Shown in pieces: positions 48,601 to 61,398 of a stretch of DNA of 64,000 nt; the first letter of the stretch is position 1, and each line of letters starts with the position of its first letter. A program made the translations under genes and the position numbers. Below the pieces are notes generated by a model that made no database searches, was not told the origin of the DNA, and saw nothing but the letters and a program-made list of their open reading frames with translations. Source of the DNA: Timema cristinae (Eukaryota; Arthropoda; Insecta; Phasmatodea; Timematidae); assembly GCA_039000515.1 (NCBI GenBank), contig JBCFYV010011135.1:19550178-19614177 (forward strand), given 5' to 3'.

Positions 48601-51444
48601 CAGGAGACGGGATATCACGTGGTTTTTTATCAATCAACCGCCTATTTGAATCACCATCCATTAACGTGAGTGGGTCTTCATTGTGTGTGTTTATTTGGAA
48701 ATCAATTACTGCACTAACCTTACATCCTATCTTTAAATTTTGTGACTTTTTTTTTCTCTGATAGGAAAATTCAACGCCAACAATAGTTATCTAGGAAGCA
48801 AGAATTTGAAAGATAGAGGAACTGCGCATGCTTTAGGGATGGCAGTAGCTTTATTATAAATTGAGAGAGACACTTATTAGTCAAACAAACGTTGCTTTAT
48901 ATATAATAGGTTGAACTATAAATGTGTATAAATTAAGTATGTCAGTTTATATTGTAACGGGCACGTGACCTGGTACTTGGTCATTCACACGTCACCGTCG
49001 GGGCTGCGGGCTCTTTTCAGGATATTTAGTTATGATGCTGATGAATCAAAATGGAAAATACACATTGAATATTAAAGGTTTTTATAATTATAAATAAAAC
49101 GTCACATACAATTACTAATCTATATTAAAGCAAGTCAATAAATCAAATAATAATTAACACCGCGTCTTACTACCCGTTAGGGTTATACGCTTTAAGTACT
49201 AATTACGTTAATGGATTTAAGAATTGGGAAGTTTGAATTAGAGGAAGTGAACCCGCGTTTGCGTAAAGGGAGAGTGGAAAACCATTTAGGATAAAACACC
49301 CCCAGTTCACCCGACTGAGATTCGAACCTCGATCTCTCCGTCCTCAGCAATCGAGCTTAACACGACAAGCGCGTTAGCCAACTACGCCACCGAGGCGGGT
49401 ATAATATATCAAATAAAAATAATCATATATATATATATATATAAATTAATGAGCGAACTATATTAAATAAAAATGGCTAATGGATTAGAATAATAAATTA
49501 CTAAATAAACATTTCAATTTAAGAATTTTATATTATTTACTCACTGTCCAATTCACTGTCAAAATCTAAGTAACTTCTTTACACCACAACTGTTCCCCTT
49601 GCACAACATACAGTGATGACCCCCAATAAACGGACACTAGAAACACTTATTCACTTCCGGACATGCTAGCCCACTCACAGGACATGCTGGCCCGTTCCCG
49701 AACACGTAAGTCCACTCAATTTAATATGAGAAAGTAAGAAAATAGCTTCAAATAATTTATATACAAAATCATAAACAGAATTTTTAAGTTAAAATTAATC
49801 TAAATACAAAAAATAGTGTCTGTTGAATGATTTTAGTACATAACGATAGGCCGAAAATTTATATTTGATAAAACCATAAATATACCAACTTATAATTAGA
49901 ATGTTATCGGTACTTTATTCATAGCGTTATATGAATGAAAATCCTGTATATTAACAATAGTAAAATCAGCTATCAAATATTTTTTAAAATAACATTCCAA
50001 TTATTTTTATTATTATTATTAGCACCGCGTCTTACTACCCATTCGGGTTATACGCACTTACGCTAATGTGTAATGGTAGGGTGATAGTGAGATGAAATGA
50101 AGGACCTAGAGTTTAACGTGGAATCCGAACCACGGTGGAGGCCTGGTATTCCCCACATTCACAAGATGTCTTGTCAGAGGTGAAGGAAGGGTTTGGTAAT
50201 CAGATAAATCTTTGCCGGGACCGAGGATTGAACGCCGGCCGCCAGCATAGAAGTCTGACACCTTACCCCTAGACCACCTGGTCACCTCTAACATTCCAAT
50301 TGCCCTAAACAATTTGCCAAATTTGTTTTAAATATCCTAAAATAACCTCTGAAAAACATGTGTTGGACTTAAATTAACATTAAATTTGGTTATTTTATAC
50401 ATTTTCATGTTGTTAGTTTTATTAAGTTTTAATATGGCTAGTCTTCACAGAAATATTGGAACTATTAAAATATTAATTATTCGTACATCTCAAATGTTAT
50501 TGGGGCACGAATAATTATGTCCAGTTTTCAACAATAAAAATAAATATGTATTGTTACTAATATCTTACTATAATATTATAAATGCGAAAGTTTGTGTGTT
50601 TGGATGTTTGTTACTCAATCACGCCAAGACTGCTGAACGGATTCGAATGAAACTTTGTACGTTGGTAGAACATGTCCTGGAATAACATATAGGACTATTC
50701 TCAACCTTTGATTTTAAATAATAATAAATATATGATTATAATGTGTTTGAAATGATGTTATTTAAGAATTTGTGTTTTAATATTTGGTAATTAAAGTAAA
50801 TAGTAATTAGTGTGACGTAGTTTCATACTAATAAATAATAAATCCGATTTTTTTTAGCAATATAGTTCGAAAAAAATATTATTTCATTTATTTATCTTAC
50901 TAATTATGAAGGTAAAAATTTAAAAAAATTATAATTGATAACTTAAACAATATATATTTCTTTTATTACAAAATATTTAAAAGTGAAAATTAAAATACGG
51001 CAAAATTATTTACAGCTAGAACTGAGAAAAACGCATAGATATTTGAAATTTTTTATTTTTTTATTTATGTCCAAACCAGTTTAGCTAAAAATTAAAAGAT
51101 TTTATCAATTATTGTGGGCGAAGCCGCGACGGGTAAAAGCTAGTAATCAAATAAATGTAACCACATTTTATATTTTTTTTCAGGTTTGTAAAGGGGACCT
51201 AATTGTAGTCGATATGAACAACGTAGCACAAGGATTTCAAGAATCAATCCATTGGCATGGACTTTTTCAGGATGGAAGTCAGTATTATGACGGGGTACCA
51301 ATGTTGACGCAGTGTGCTGTACAATTCCCTGATAGCTTTCGATATCAGTTCCACGTGAAACAATGTGGAACATATTTTTACCATTCCCATGTTGGTAAGA
51401 TATTTGTAATAACAAGTCTTAGCTGGGTTTTATTTAAGTCTTGG

Positions 51445-51488
<44 letters not shown>

Positions 51489-54400
51489 CTTATTCTATCT
51501 TTTTGATCAATCTTAATTTTAATTAATTATAAATTTAAATAGTATTAAATAATCTCCTCAAAGATACCCATAGTATTGTATTCACTCAAAAAATATGAGA
51601 ATAATACGTACAATGGTAAATTATCATGTATTTGAGATTAATATTAATTATAAGTATATTGGGTGACCTGGTGGTCTAGGGGTAAGGTGTCAGACTTCTG
51701 TGCTGGCGGTTGGGGTTCAATCCTCGTTCCCGGCAAGGATTTTTCTAATTTCCAAACCCTTCCTTCACCTCTGACAAGACATCTTGTGAATGTGTGGAAT
51801 GCCAGGCCTCCACCGTGGTTCGGATTCCACGTTAAACTGTAGGTCCTTCATTTCATCTCACAATCACCCTACCATTAAACATTAGCATAAGTGCTTATAA
51901 CCCTGAACGGGTAGTAAGACGCGGTGCTAATAATAATAAAAGTATATTATAAACACATTCTGAAAAATTTCAACTTTCAAAGATAAAAAACCATCAGTAT
52001 GTTGCTACACCTAGTCCCATGGACGATGTGTTAGCATTGAATAGTGGGCTGGACATAGTAGTAACCTTGGTAGATATCTCAGAAAGAGTGATCTCCTTTA
52101 GCACTCACAATGGCATATATTCGAACAGTTTCCCAGAGAGGGGAGGGTAGGGAACGTGAAATAAAAGAAAATCAGGGGTAGACCATGGTAGGAGAATGTA
52201 CCACAAAGACCGGACGTGACGTTTGTTTTTCAATGTGGTGCACCAAACTGGAACAGCAAAATAAAGCCACCTTGACTTTTCTCGAAGGTATAAGCAAATT
52301 AAATGGCTTACGCTCTTAGAATGAACTACTTCGTCTTGGAGTTTAACAGGTCGGTTTAAATGTGGATCATATGGCTGAAATTATGCCCCATGGGTTGAGG
52401 GTTAGTGGCAGATAGACGGTTCGGGAGAACACCATGAAAATAGGGTGCATGTAAAATTTTATTGTATATAATATTACCCTATCAACTATTATTTGATGAT
52501 CATATTAATAGTATTAGACTTATAGCTCGGAACGACAATACACTTTTAACTCCATTTAACACTTGTACCCTTTATTTTTAATAATTATTTGGTGCTTTTA
52601 TAAAGGCCTACGATCTTTCACCTTTTAATTATTATAGCAATTCTATAATCTTTTTGACATTTTTACCAATATTATATATTTTCTTTTTTTCTTCCTTATT
52701 GATCAATAGCACATTTTACCATCTCTATGTTTATTATACTTTTTATTTTGTTTTACTTGCCCTTTTTTAGAAATGTATTAATAATCTTATATTATAATTT
52801 ACTCTTAACACACTTACCACCATCTTGCTTCTTGCAAATTTTACAGGTTTATAAGCTTTTCAAAAGTTTTAACTAAAATTTTCTACGGGACTTGGCCGGA
52901 TATTTAATGTAAAATTGTGTAAAAAGTCAAAATAAAATGGCCAAATATGTTAAAAAGTAAATCTAATATTAACTTTATAGAAAGGGTTGACACTAAGGAC
53001 AAAATTGCAAAAATGTTAAAATTATAAAAAAAACATTGTAAAATTGCTAAAAAGGGCAAAAAGTAAATTGAATTAAAATAAAATAATACTAAGGATAATT
53101 AATAAAAGGGATCAAAGGAATGAACTGCGTAATAAATGCCAAAAACATTTTAAAAAGGTGAAAAGATGTAGAGAGAGTAAAAAAGGTAAAAATAGTTTAC
53201 AGGGAAGATATAAAAAAGGGGGTGAAGGGGTAAACGTTTTAAATTGAGTAAAAAATATAGATTTTTATTGAATTTACTTTTAACCAATTGATCTTTTTGA
53301 AACTTTACGGATTTTTAACCTGTTTTACCCCTTTCATCATAAAATTATACCCTTTTTTTTCCCTTAATGTCCTTCGTACACTTAATTCCCTTTAAAATAT
53401 TTAGAAATTTTACTTTGAAAACAAAAAAAGTATTTAATTGGGTATACTTTGTACTCTCTCTGCAATTTTTACACATTATAATCTTTTTACCTTAAATCTA
53501 GCTCTTAAACGTCATAAAATAGTTGGAATAACAGAATTAAATTCTACATAATGGGTATTGGTTATGTTTTAACACTCGTGCGATAAATTCTATTAACAAT
53601 AGTAAAATCAGCTATCAAATATTTAAAAATAACATTCCAATTGCCCTAAAAAATTTGCCAAATTTGTTTTAATTATCCTGAAATAACCTTTGAATGTTCC
53701 TGTCTCCGTATTAAATAGTAAACATGGAAAAAGCAGAAAGAAAAATTAAATTATATGAACGGGAGTTAAATTAAGAGTCACAACAATGGGTCGACCAAAT
53801 TTTCCTTAAATTGAAATACATATATATGATTGAGCATTATTAGTATTCCACTCTAGTGCTTACTAACCTGTGTCCCGTGTATTGGCACCTATCTATGGGC
53901 TTAATGTCATCGGTTCACAAATAAATGATTACTTGAAATTATTTGAATTTTAGAAACGTGTGCATAAACTTCTATAGCATCATTTTACTGAGAATAAATA
54001 CGAGGGTCATCCAGAAAGTAAGGTTACAAGGGGTCCTAAGGCCTGGGGAAATTTTTTGTTTCAAATTTGGCACACCTGACGTGTAGGGGGGATCTTAACG
54101 GTCAGTTTGTTTGGTCCCGCGTGTTTGTCGGCCATTTTTTTCAGTCACAGTAAATTCTTCCTATGGAGAGGTCGTCGCGCGCTCCCGCCACCTCCCGTCC
54201 GTGCGAGATCCGCGCGGTCATCCGTTTTTTGACTTTGCAGAACAATACCGCCGCGAATATCCATCGGAAGCTCGTGGAAGTTTATGGTAGTGATGTGATG
54301 AGTCGACAACATGTCACGAAGTGGGTTAGGTTGTTCAGAGAAGGCCGTACTGATACTCACGACGAGGCAAGGAGTGGGAGACCATCAGTGATTTCTGACG

Positions 54401-57400
54401 AACTTGTGCGAAAAATTGAAGAACAAGTGCGAAATGACCGCCGTGTGACGCTTGATGACCTTCACGAAAAATTCCCTGACATTTCTAGAAGTCTCCTTGG
54501 TGATATTGTGTCGGAAAAACTTGGTTACAAGAAGTTGTGTGCGAGATGGGTGCCCAGAATGCTCACACCGGAGCACCGTCAAAATCGCGTCACCACCGCG
54601 CGTGAATTTTTGGATCGTTTTGTACAGGAGGGAGAAGCTTTTCTGGACTCTATCGTGACAGGGGATGAGACGTGGGTGTGTCACTACACCCCAGAGACCA
54701 AAAGACAATCACTTCAGTGGCGTCATTCATCTTCCCCAGCCACCAAAAAGTTCAAGACAACCCATTCAGCCGTAAAAGTCATGGCATCTGTTTTTTGGGA
54801 CCGTAAGGGCGTCCTTTTGGTGGATTTTATCCCCAAAGGGACTACCATTAATGCAGAGGCTTAATGCAATACCCTAAAAAACTCAGAAGAGCCATTCAGA
54901 ACCGCAGAAGGGGAATGCTGACCCGGGGAGTCAGCCTCCTGCATGACAACGCCAGGCCCCACACCGCGCGAGTTTCACAGGAGCTGCTGACATCATTTGG
55001 ATGGGATATTGTCACCCACCCACCCTATTCACCCGACTTGGCGCCTTCGGACTATCACCTTTTCACTAAACTAAAGGAGTTTTTGGGTGGGAAACGTTTT
55101 TCCAACAATCAGGAGGTCGAGGAATCTGTGAAGAAGTGGCTGAAAGAGTTGGTGACAGAGGTCTATGACACTGGCATACAAAAGCTGGTGCCCCGACTAC
55201 TGAAATGTCTTGATCTCGACGGCGATTATGTTGAAAAATAGTATAATATATTTCTGAAGTATCCTGTGAGTTTCAATTAAATACAAGCATTTTTCGATTC
55301 TAAATAAATGTCGTAACCTTACTTTCTGGATGGCCCTCGTACATTATATTGTTAGTTTAATCTAAATTTGTTTTTAGCACCACGTCTTACTGCCAGTTCT
55401 GGTCATACTATTATGTACTAAGTGTGCTAATGGTTCTAGTGATTAGAAAGTTTTATTAATTAGAAAACTTGTACCAATATTTTCATGGAGGGTGAATGGA
55501 AGACAATTTTGAAAAAAAAAAAAAAACTCTCAGTACAACTGACCGAGATTTGAACCTCAATCTCCTCCTCATCAGCACCATTATGCCACCAAGGCAGGTA
55601 AAGTTAAAAGTTTACTTTTGTTAATACAGGGGTACCCACAAGGGAGTGGGGGGGTGGGGGGGGGGAGTCATGACGCAGAATGCGTCATTCGAATTTTTTT
55701 TTTGTGGGAGATTTACGAAACAAACTTGGAGGCATAAAAAATTATAACTAAGTTACAATAAATATTATTTTTTTTATTTTAAAAAAATGCATGTTTTGTT
55801 AGTGAAGAATGGAAGCAAACATTGAATTTTTTCTAAATAAAAATATTAATTGTAGGAAGTCAAATGTTCAAAGAGGACAAATCATGGTCGCCGACACTCG
55901 TGATAGGTGGCCCTAGACGGACGAATGACGTACCACAAGACCAGTGGCGCGCAAAATCGTTGTCATAGCGACGCATGAGACGCCAGCACTGAATGCGTAC
56001 TACAGGGCCATTCCGTGTTCCATATTCAGTGTGTAGTTGTCTAATATAGATGTTTGTGCTATACAAATTTTACAAATAGTTAATACTGACTTATAAAGCT
56101 AAGTAACATAATTTAGTTTGCTTGTTTTTATTGAGCATCGGTGTTTTAAAATGTTTTGTTGGAAATACATTATTGGGTATTAATAAAAACTTAAAGTTCC
56201 CTCGAATACCAAAGCAGTTCAAATATAAGTGTTTTGGGAAATCATGTGCAATGCTACAGTCAGGTACGACAAATGGTTAGAACACTTTAAAAACAATATA
56301 AAGTTATTTATCGTCTTCGCAAAGGAATAAGTTACTCTGCCGAATATAAGCCACAGCAACCAGGATTTCATCAAACCATTATTATTTCAATTTTTCATTC
56401 TTTACAAAACACAGTGTTGGTATTTTGATCCTTTCATTAAAATATTGTCTTAAAATATTAATTTAACCTAATTAGATTTGTATTATTTATTTAATTTCAA
56501 ATAAGTAATTTATTTGCAAACTGTAACATTTTTAGCCTTAGTCTATTTGTAATAAAATCTAATTACAATGACATTTTATTTGAGCTTGAAATACCTTTTC
56601 TTATCATTAATCATGTTTGTAGGGGGGGTTGAGTCATCATCCTGGGAGGATGGGGGGGAGGGGGGGAGCTACCCTGGTTAATGTGTTGGTAACACAAGTT
56701 ATCATTCCTTTAAATTTACATAAACCTTAATATTACATGTTTATGAATTTATCTACCCATTTACTTGTTTGTTGTAATAGTTATGTCTAAAATTAAACTT
56801 ATCCTTTTTGCGTAATAGTTTAATTGATTAATATAAATAGTCTTGATTAGAAATATCAATAAACTAAGAGCTCGAATAAGTTTATAAATCGTATTAGTTT
56901 GTGGGACTTGGTCTAGTATAAAGTTTCAAAACAAGTTATGTCCAATTAGATAACTCTCTGCCCCTAAGGAACTTGAAATTCAGGCTTCAGAAAGTATCCG
57001 TGTCATTAAAACCTAACCTGAGACATTTCGATCTAATCCATGTTCGGAAACCCTATCTATTTCAGAAATGTTTACATTTTCCACCTAGTGACATTTTAGC
57101 TTACCAACGAGTCTTGTAACTTCTGGTTTCTCAACTAAAAATCTTGTGTTTACGCCTTTTATCAACCATACGTACGTATACCACCCAGCCTCACCTTCCT
57201 CTAAATAAGATATGCTATGAGAAAATATAGACTTGACATAAACTATGCTCACTATGATGATATTTGCTCTTTACCTAGTTTAACTAAGCTATGGAAAAGG
57301 CTAGGATTGGCACAAATTATTGCCTGCTATTATTAGTTCTTGCCTTGAGATTTATCAGTGTTTGTACCTTTCCTCTCTTTCATACAGAACACATAATATT

Positions 57401-60400
57401 ACCAATTCGTTAATTATAGAAATAAAAATCTCATTTTTTTTTTTTTTTTTTAGGTTTTAATAAACCTGATGGTATACATGGACCTCTAGTGATCAGATGC
57501 CCTGAATCAGAGGAGGTACACTGTCATTTGTATGACTATGACCTACCATGTCATACCTTGAGTATCACAGGTTGGACACACAGGCCTGCTACCATGGATA
57601 TGCATCCTGGAACTTCAACTACTTTAAGTGGAATACCAGATAACCTGCTTTTCAATGGGAAAGGACAGTACACTGTGAGTTTGTGTTGTGTTAATATTTG
57701 TCATATTATTTCTTAAATATAATAAAACTATACATATATATCAATGGATCCACATCATGGAGTTACACATTGTATCAATGGTACACCAGATAACCTACTT
57801 ATCAACGGAAAATAACAGTATTAATATAATTCAACAACCCAAAGGTTGTTTTTATGTGATTTATATTCATAATTATGGAGCTAGGCAGGAATTCAGTACC
57901 TTCAGATAATTTGAACTGCCTGTATCAACTAGAATCTAGATTGACTCTAATATACTAGGGGAATTCTGAAAGTGTGGTGGTTCTAAGTGTCCTTATAAAG
58001 TTAATTTATATGAGCACGCGTGTAAGGGCCTACTTACAACTTACCTTGTAAGTTATTTTATATTATTATACCGTGCATTTCGGTTACATTCTGAGGGAAA
58101 AGTTCCTCAGAGATTTCCTCAATGCGCACGAAGCTGAGGCAAAGCAAGGGCAAGCTCCCTTGCAAACATTGAGGAATCTTTGCTGTTCTACATTCAACTT
58201 TATACTACCAGGTTCACTAGATACTATTTCAGATATTTCTATAACGTTACAAGACTGAATGTCATTTGTTGTCTGTATAATCGTACTTTCATGCCTTTTT
58301 TTTTTTATTACATATACGTTTGCCTCAACTGACACATTTATCCCTCATTCAAGGATAAATGGGCTAACACGTTTAAATTTCTTATCAACTTCTTATCAAA
58401 ATATTATCTGGAAGTGGGTCTGGGGACGTCAATTCCTGGAGTTTTATAACGAAAAATTGATTCGACGGCCTTGTCAGTTTCCGCCCTTTTTGATTAAAAA
58501 GCCCCAGAGAGGGGCTTAGCAATAGGTTGCCATCACGGTTTGTATAACGGTGTCGGTGGACAAAAAAAAAGTGTCAGCTTTGACAATATATTCAGCCATG
58601 CCTTTTGGAACAAGATGCAAGGTACTCGTATCATAGACCCATTGTGATCCTTACTGATACTAGCACATAAAATTCTTTTTAAGTATCCCAATAGGGAGCC
58701 CAATTTGATGCTAGATGTGAAAACCTTATCATGGAGCATCACCAGAAGAGATATCATCCTAAAAAATTGATGTAGGAAGTGCCAATTTAATGCTTGAAAC
58801 CCTCACTAACGCAGTCGATTTTTTTCCCCCAAATTAGTCTAACTTGTTATTTTCAGACTTAGGTTCCTTTTACCAAGATATTGCAACCAGCACACTTCAA
58901 TGATGGAACCCAATTGGAGTGGTGATCATTATTGTCCAAGGGGAACAATATGTTAGAAAGGTAATCAAAAGTGGGTTTCTTAAAGCTTCCGCACAAGTCT
59001 GAACAGCAGTAAAAGTTAGGAAATAAGAAACGAAAAAAGTATAAAGAGGAAGTGCATGCGAATATATGGGAAAGCTTTTTCCACTGTACGTCCAGTATAG
59101 AAGCTTCCACTTTGAGTCGCCTCTTACAATAGGCAGAGAATACTGCAAGAATATTCTATACCCTATCTTAAAGGGAAAATAGAAGTTGTTGTACATACAT
59201 TTTTATCCTCAAGAAAAATACATCGAGCTTTGAAGGGCTTAAATCCACGAGAATTGAGTCCTGATACGTGCACTTTATTCAAAGACAATTGCGGGTGACG
59301 TTATGTATATAATAAATTGTTCAAACAGGCCTTTTATAATACATTGTGTATGCTTTTACATTAAATTGTATGTTTTTTTAAAAAAATTGTGTACACTACA
59401 CGAGATTAAACAAAATGAACACCACTGAAATCATAAATGTTTACGGATGGACCAAGATACTTAAAATAAAATGTACATTAAGTCATCTTTTCATATTTTT
59501 TTTAAAAGATAAGCGTTGGTTAGTGATTTTATAATTGCAATTAGCTTACCCATATTTGTGGCTGGAATGTGAGCTTTTGGGCTTTATGTAGACATTAAAA
59601 ATTTAGCACAGCGTCTTACTACCATTTCGGGTTATACACCTTAGTACTAATTACGCTAATGGATTAGAAATTGGGAGTGTTTAATTTAGAGGAAGTGAAC
59701 CCACATTTGCGTGGAGGGAGAGTGGGAAACCATTTAAGAAATACTACCCCCAGTTTACCCGAACGAGATTCGAACCTCGATATCTCCGTCCTCAGCAGTC
59801 GAGCTCAACACGACTAGCGCGTTAGCTAACTAAGCCACACAGGCGGTGTATAAAGTCAGAGGGTAAAGTTTCCTCAGGTATAAAGATAATAGTCGGTGAC
59901 CTGGCGGTCTAGGGGTAAGGCGTAGGACTTCTGTGCTGGGGTTCGGGGTTCAATCCTCGGTCTCAGCACAAATTTATCTGATTACCAAACCCTTCCTTCA
60001 CCTCTGACAAGACATCTTGTGAATGTGGGGAATGCCAGGCCTCCACCGTGGTTTGGATTCCACGTTAAACTGTAGGTCCTCCATTTCATCTCGCAATCAC
60101 CCTACACTACACATTAGCGTAAGTGCGTATAACCCTGATGGGTAGTAAGACGCGGTGCTAATAGTATAAAGATAATAGATCTAACAAAATGGTCATCTTG
60201 TGATCTTGTTTAAGGTTGGTTGAACTAGACTGAGGTCGTGGACACGACCTCGGATTTAAATATATTAAATATGTAGATTAATTTGTAAGAGATGTAATAC
60301 AATGTTTTAGCTTTATTTTAAATATAATTGTAATATGTATAAATTAATCCACACAGAACAAATATTAAAAGTAAAATTTCACATTTGCAATTGCCTAATA

Positions 60401-61306
60401 ATGTATTTTGTATGAATAGAAAATGATTTAAAATACATTTTAACATTCTTATATATATATTAATATTAATTATGTATATATATACTAGTTAGTTTATTTA
60501 ATAGTTATGGTATATTAAATAATACATACCTAATATTATTTAATAACTTTATTAATTGATATAATGTAAATATATAAAATATATTCAATAATAAATTCAT
60601 GGGAAGTTGTTTGAAACTGAATTATAAGTTATTAATAAATAACTACTTTATACAACACAAACTCAATAAATATAAAATTGCCAACTTATTTACAAACCCT
60701 TAAAGCATGCTCTAAATTGTAAATGATATATATAATACAACATTTTCTATTAAATATGTGATGAATCGTCCAAGTTACATTATATTGGTTTCAACAGAGA
60801 TCTTCCATTAAAGTAATATATTACAGATTAATATCAAACTTAGAAACAACCATAGGAGTTCATCTTTAAATATATAAGACTACTCTTAAAATGCAAATGT
60901 ATTTATTTTAAATTTTTTTAATTATTCGAAAAAAAGTTATATTTATATTTGTTGTGATTTTAATAATATGGTAAATTTATTTAACCGATTTTAATATTGG
61001 TTTTAACAAAGACCTTTCATAAAATTAATACATTACAGGCCTTAGAATTAACCATAGGAGTTCATTTTTCAATATATAAGACTACGCTAAAATTACAAAA
61101 TTATTTAGGGCAAGTTTTCTGAATTATTCTAAAAATATTTATATCTATATTTTTTGTGATTATAATAATATGGTAAGATTAGTTCACTGATTTTAATATC
61201 CCTGAGCTTTTAAAAGTTGTGTATACATATATATATAGATATACACAACTTTTAAAGCTCAGGGATATTAAAATCAGTGAACTAATCTTACCATATTATA
61301 TATATG

Positions 61307-61337
<31 letters not shown>

Positions 61338-61360
61338 TATATATCGAGCTTTGAAAAGTT

Positions 61361-61398
<38 letters not shown>

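Larger units (their letters stand above)
48666..51183 (+). other. MCO gene 2 intron 3, 2.5 kb
   Basis: It holds SINE-B (49153-49400), SINE-A (50003-50289) within its duplicated flank, and the Helitron-like element 50563-51143, which leaves only 40 original bases before the acceptor. Nothing seen in 48750-49140 and 49420-49940. Confidence 0.65.
51395..57453 (+). other. MCO gene 2 intron 4, 6.1 kb
   Basis: It holds the AT run, SINE-A (51661-51946), the strand-biased block (52530-53480), the empty-site repeat (53594-53695), the mariner (54001-55339), SINE-B (55373-55599), and G-rich runs at 55638-55668 and 56622-56668. 52000-52450 has mixed composition, perhaps a decayed repeat. Nothing seen in 55700-57450 otherwise. 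Confidence 0.6.

Noticed and set aside
58073..58519. Plus-strand frame with one internal TGA, including a hydrophobic segment
   Set aside because: No recognisable family, no splice context and an internal stop; the matching minus-strand frame is equally unsupported.
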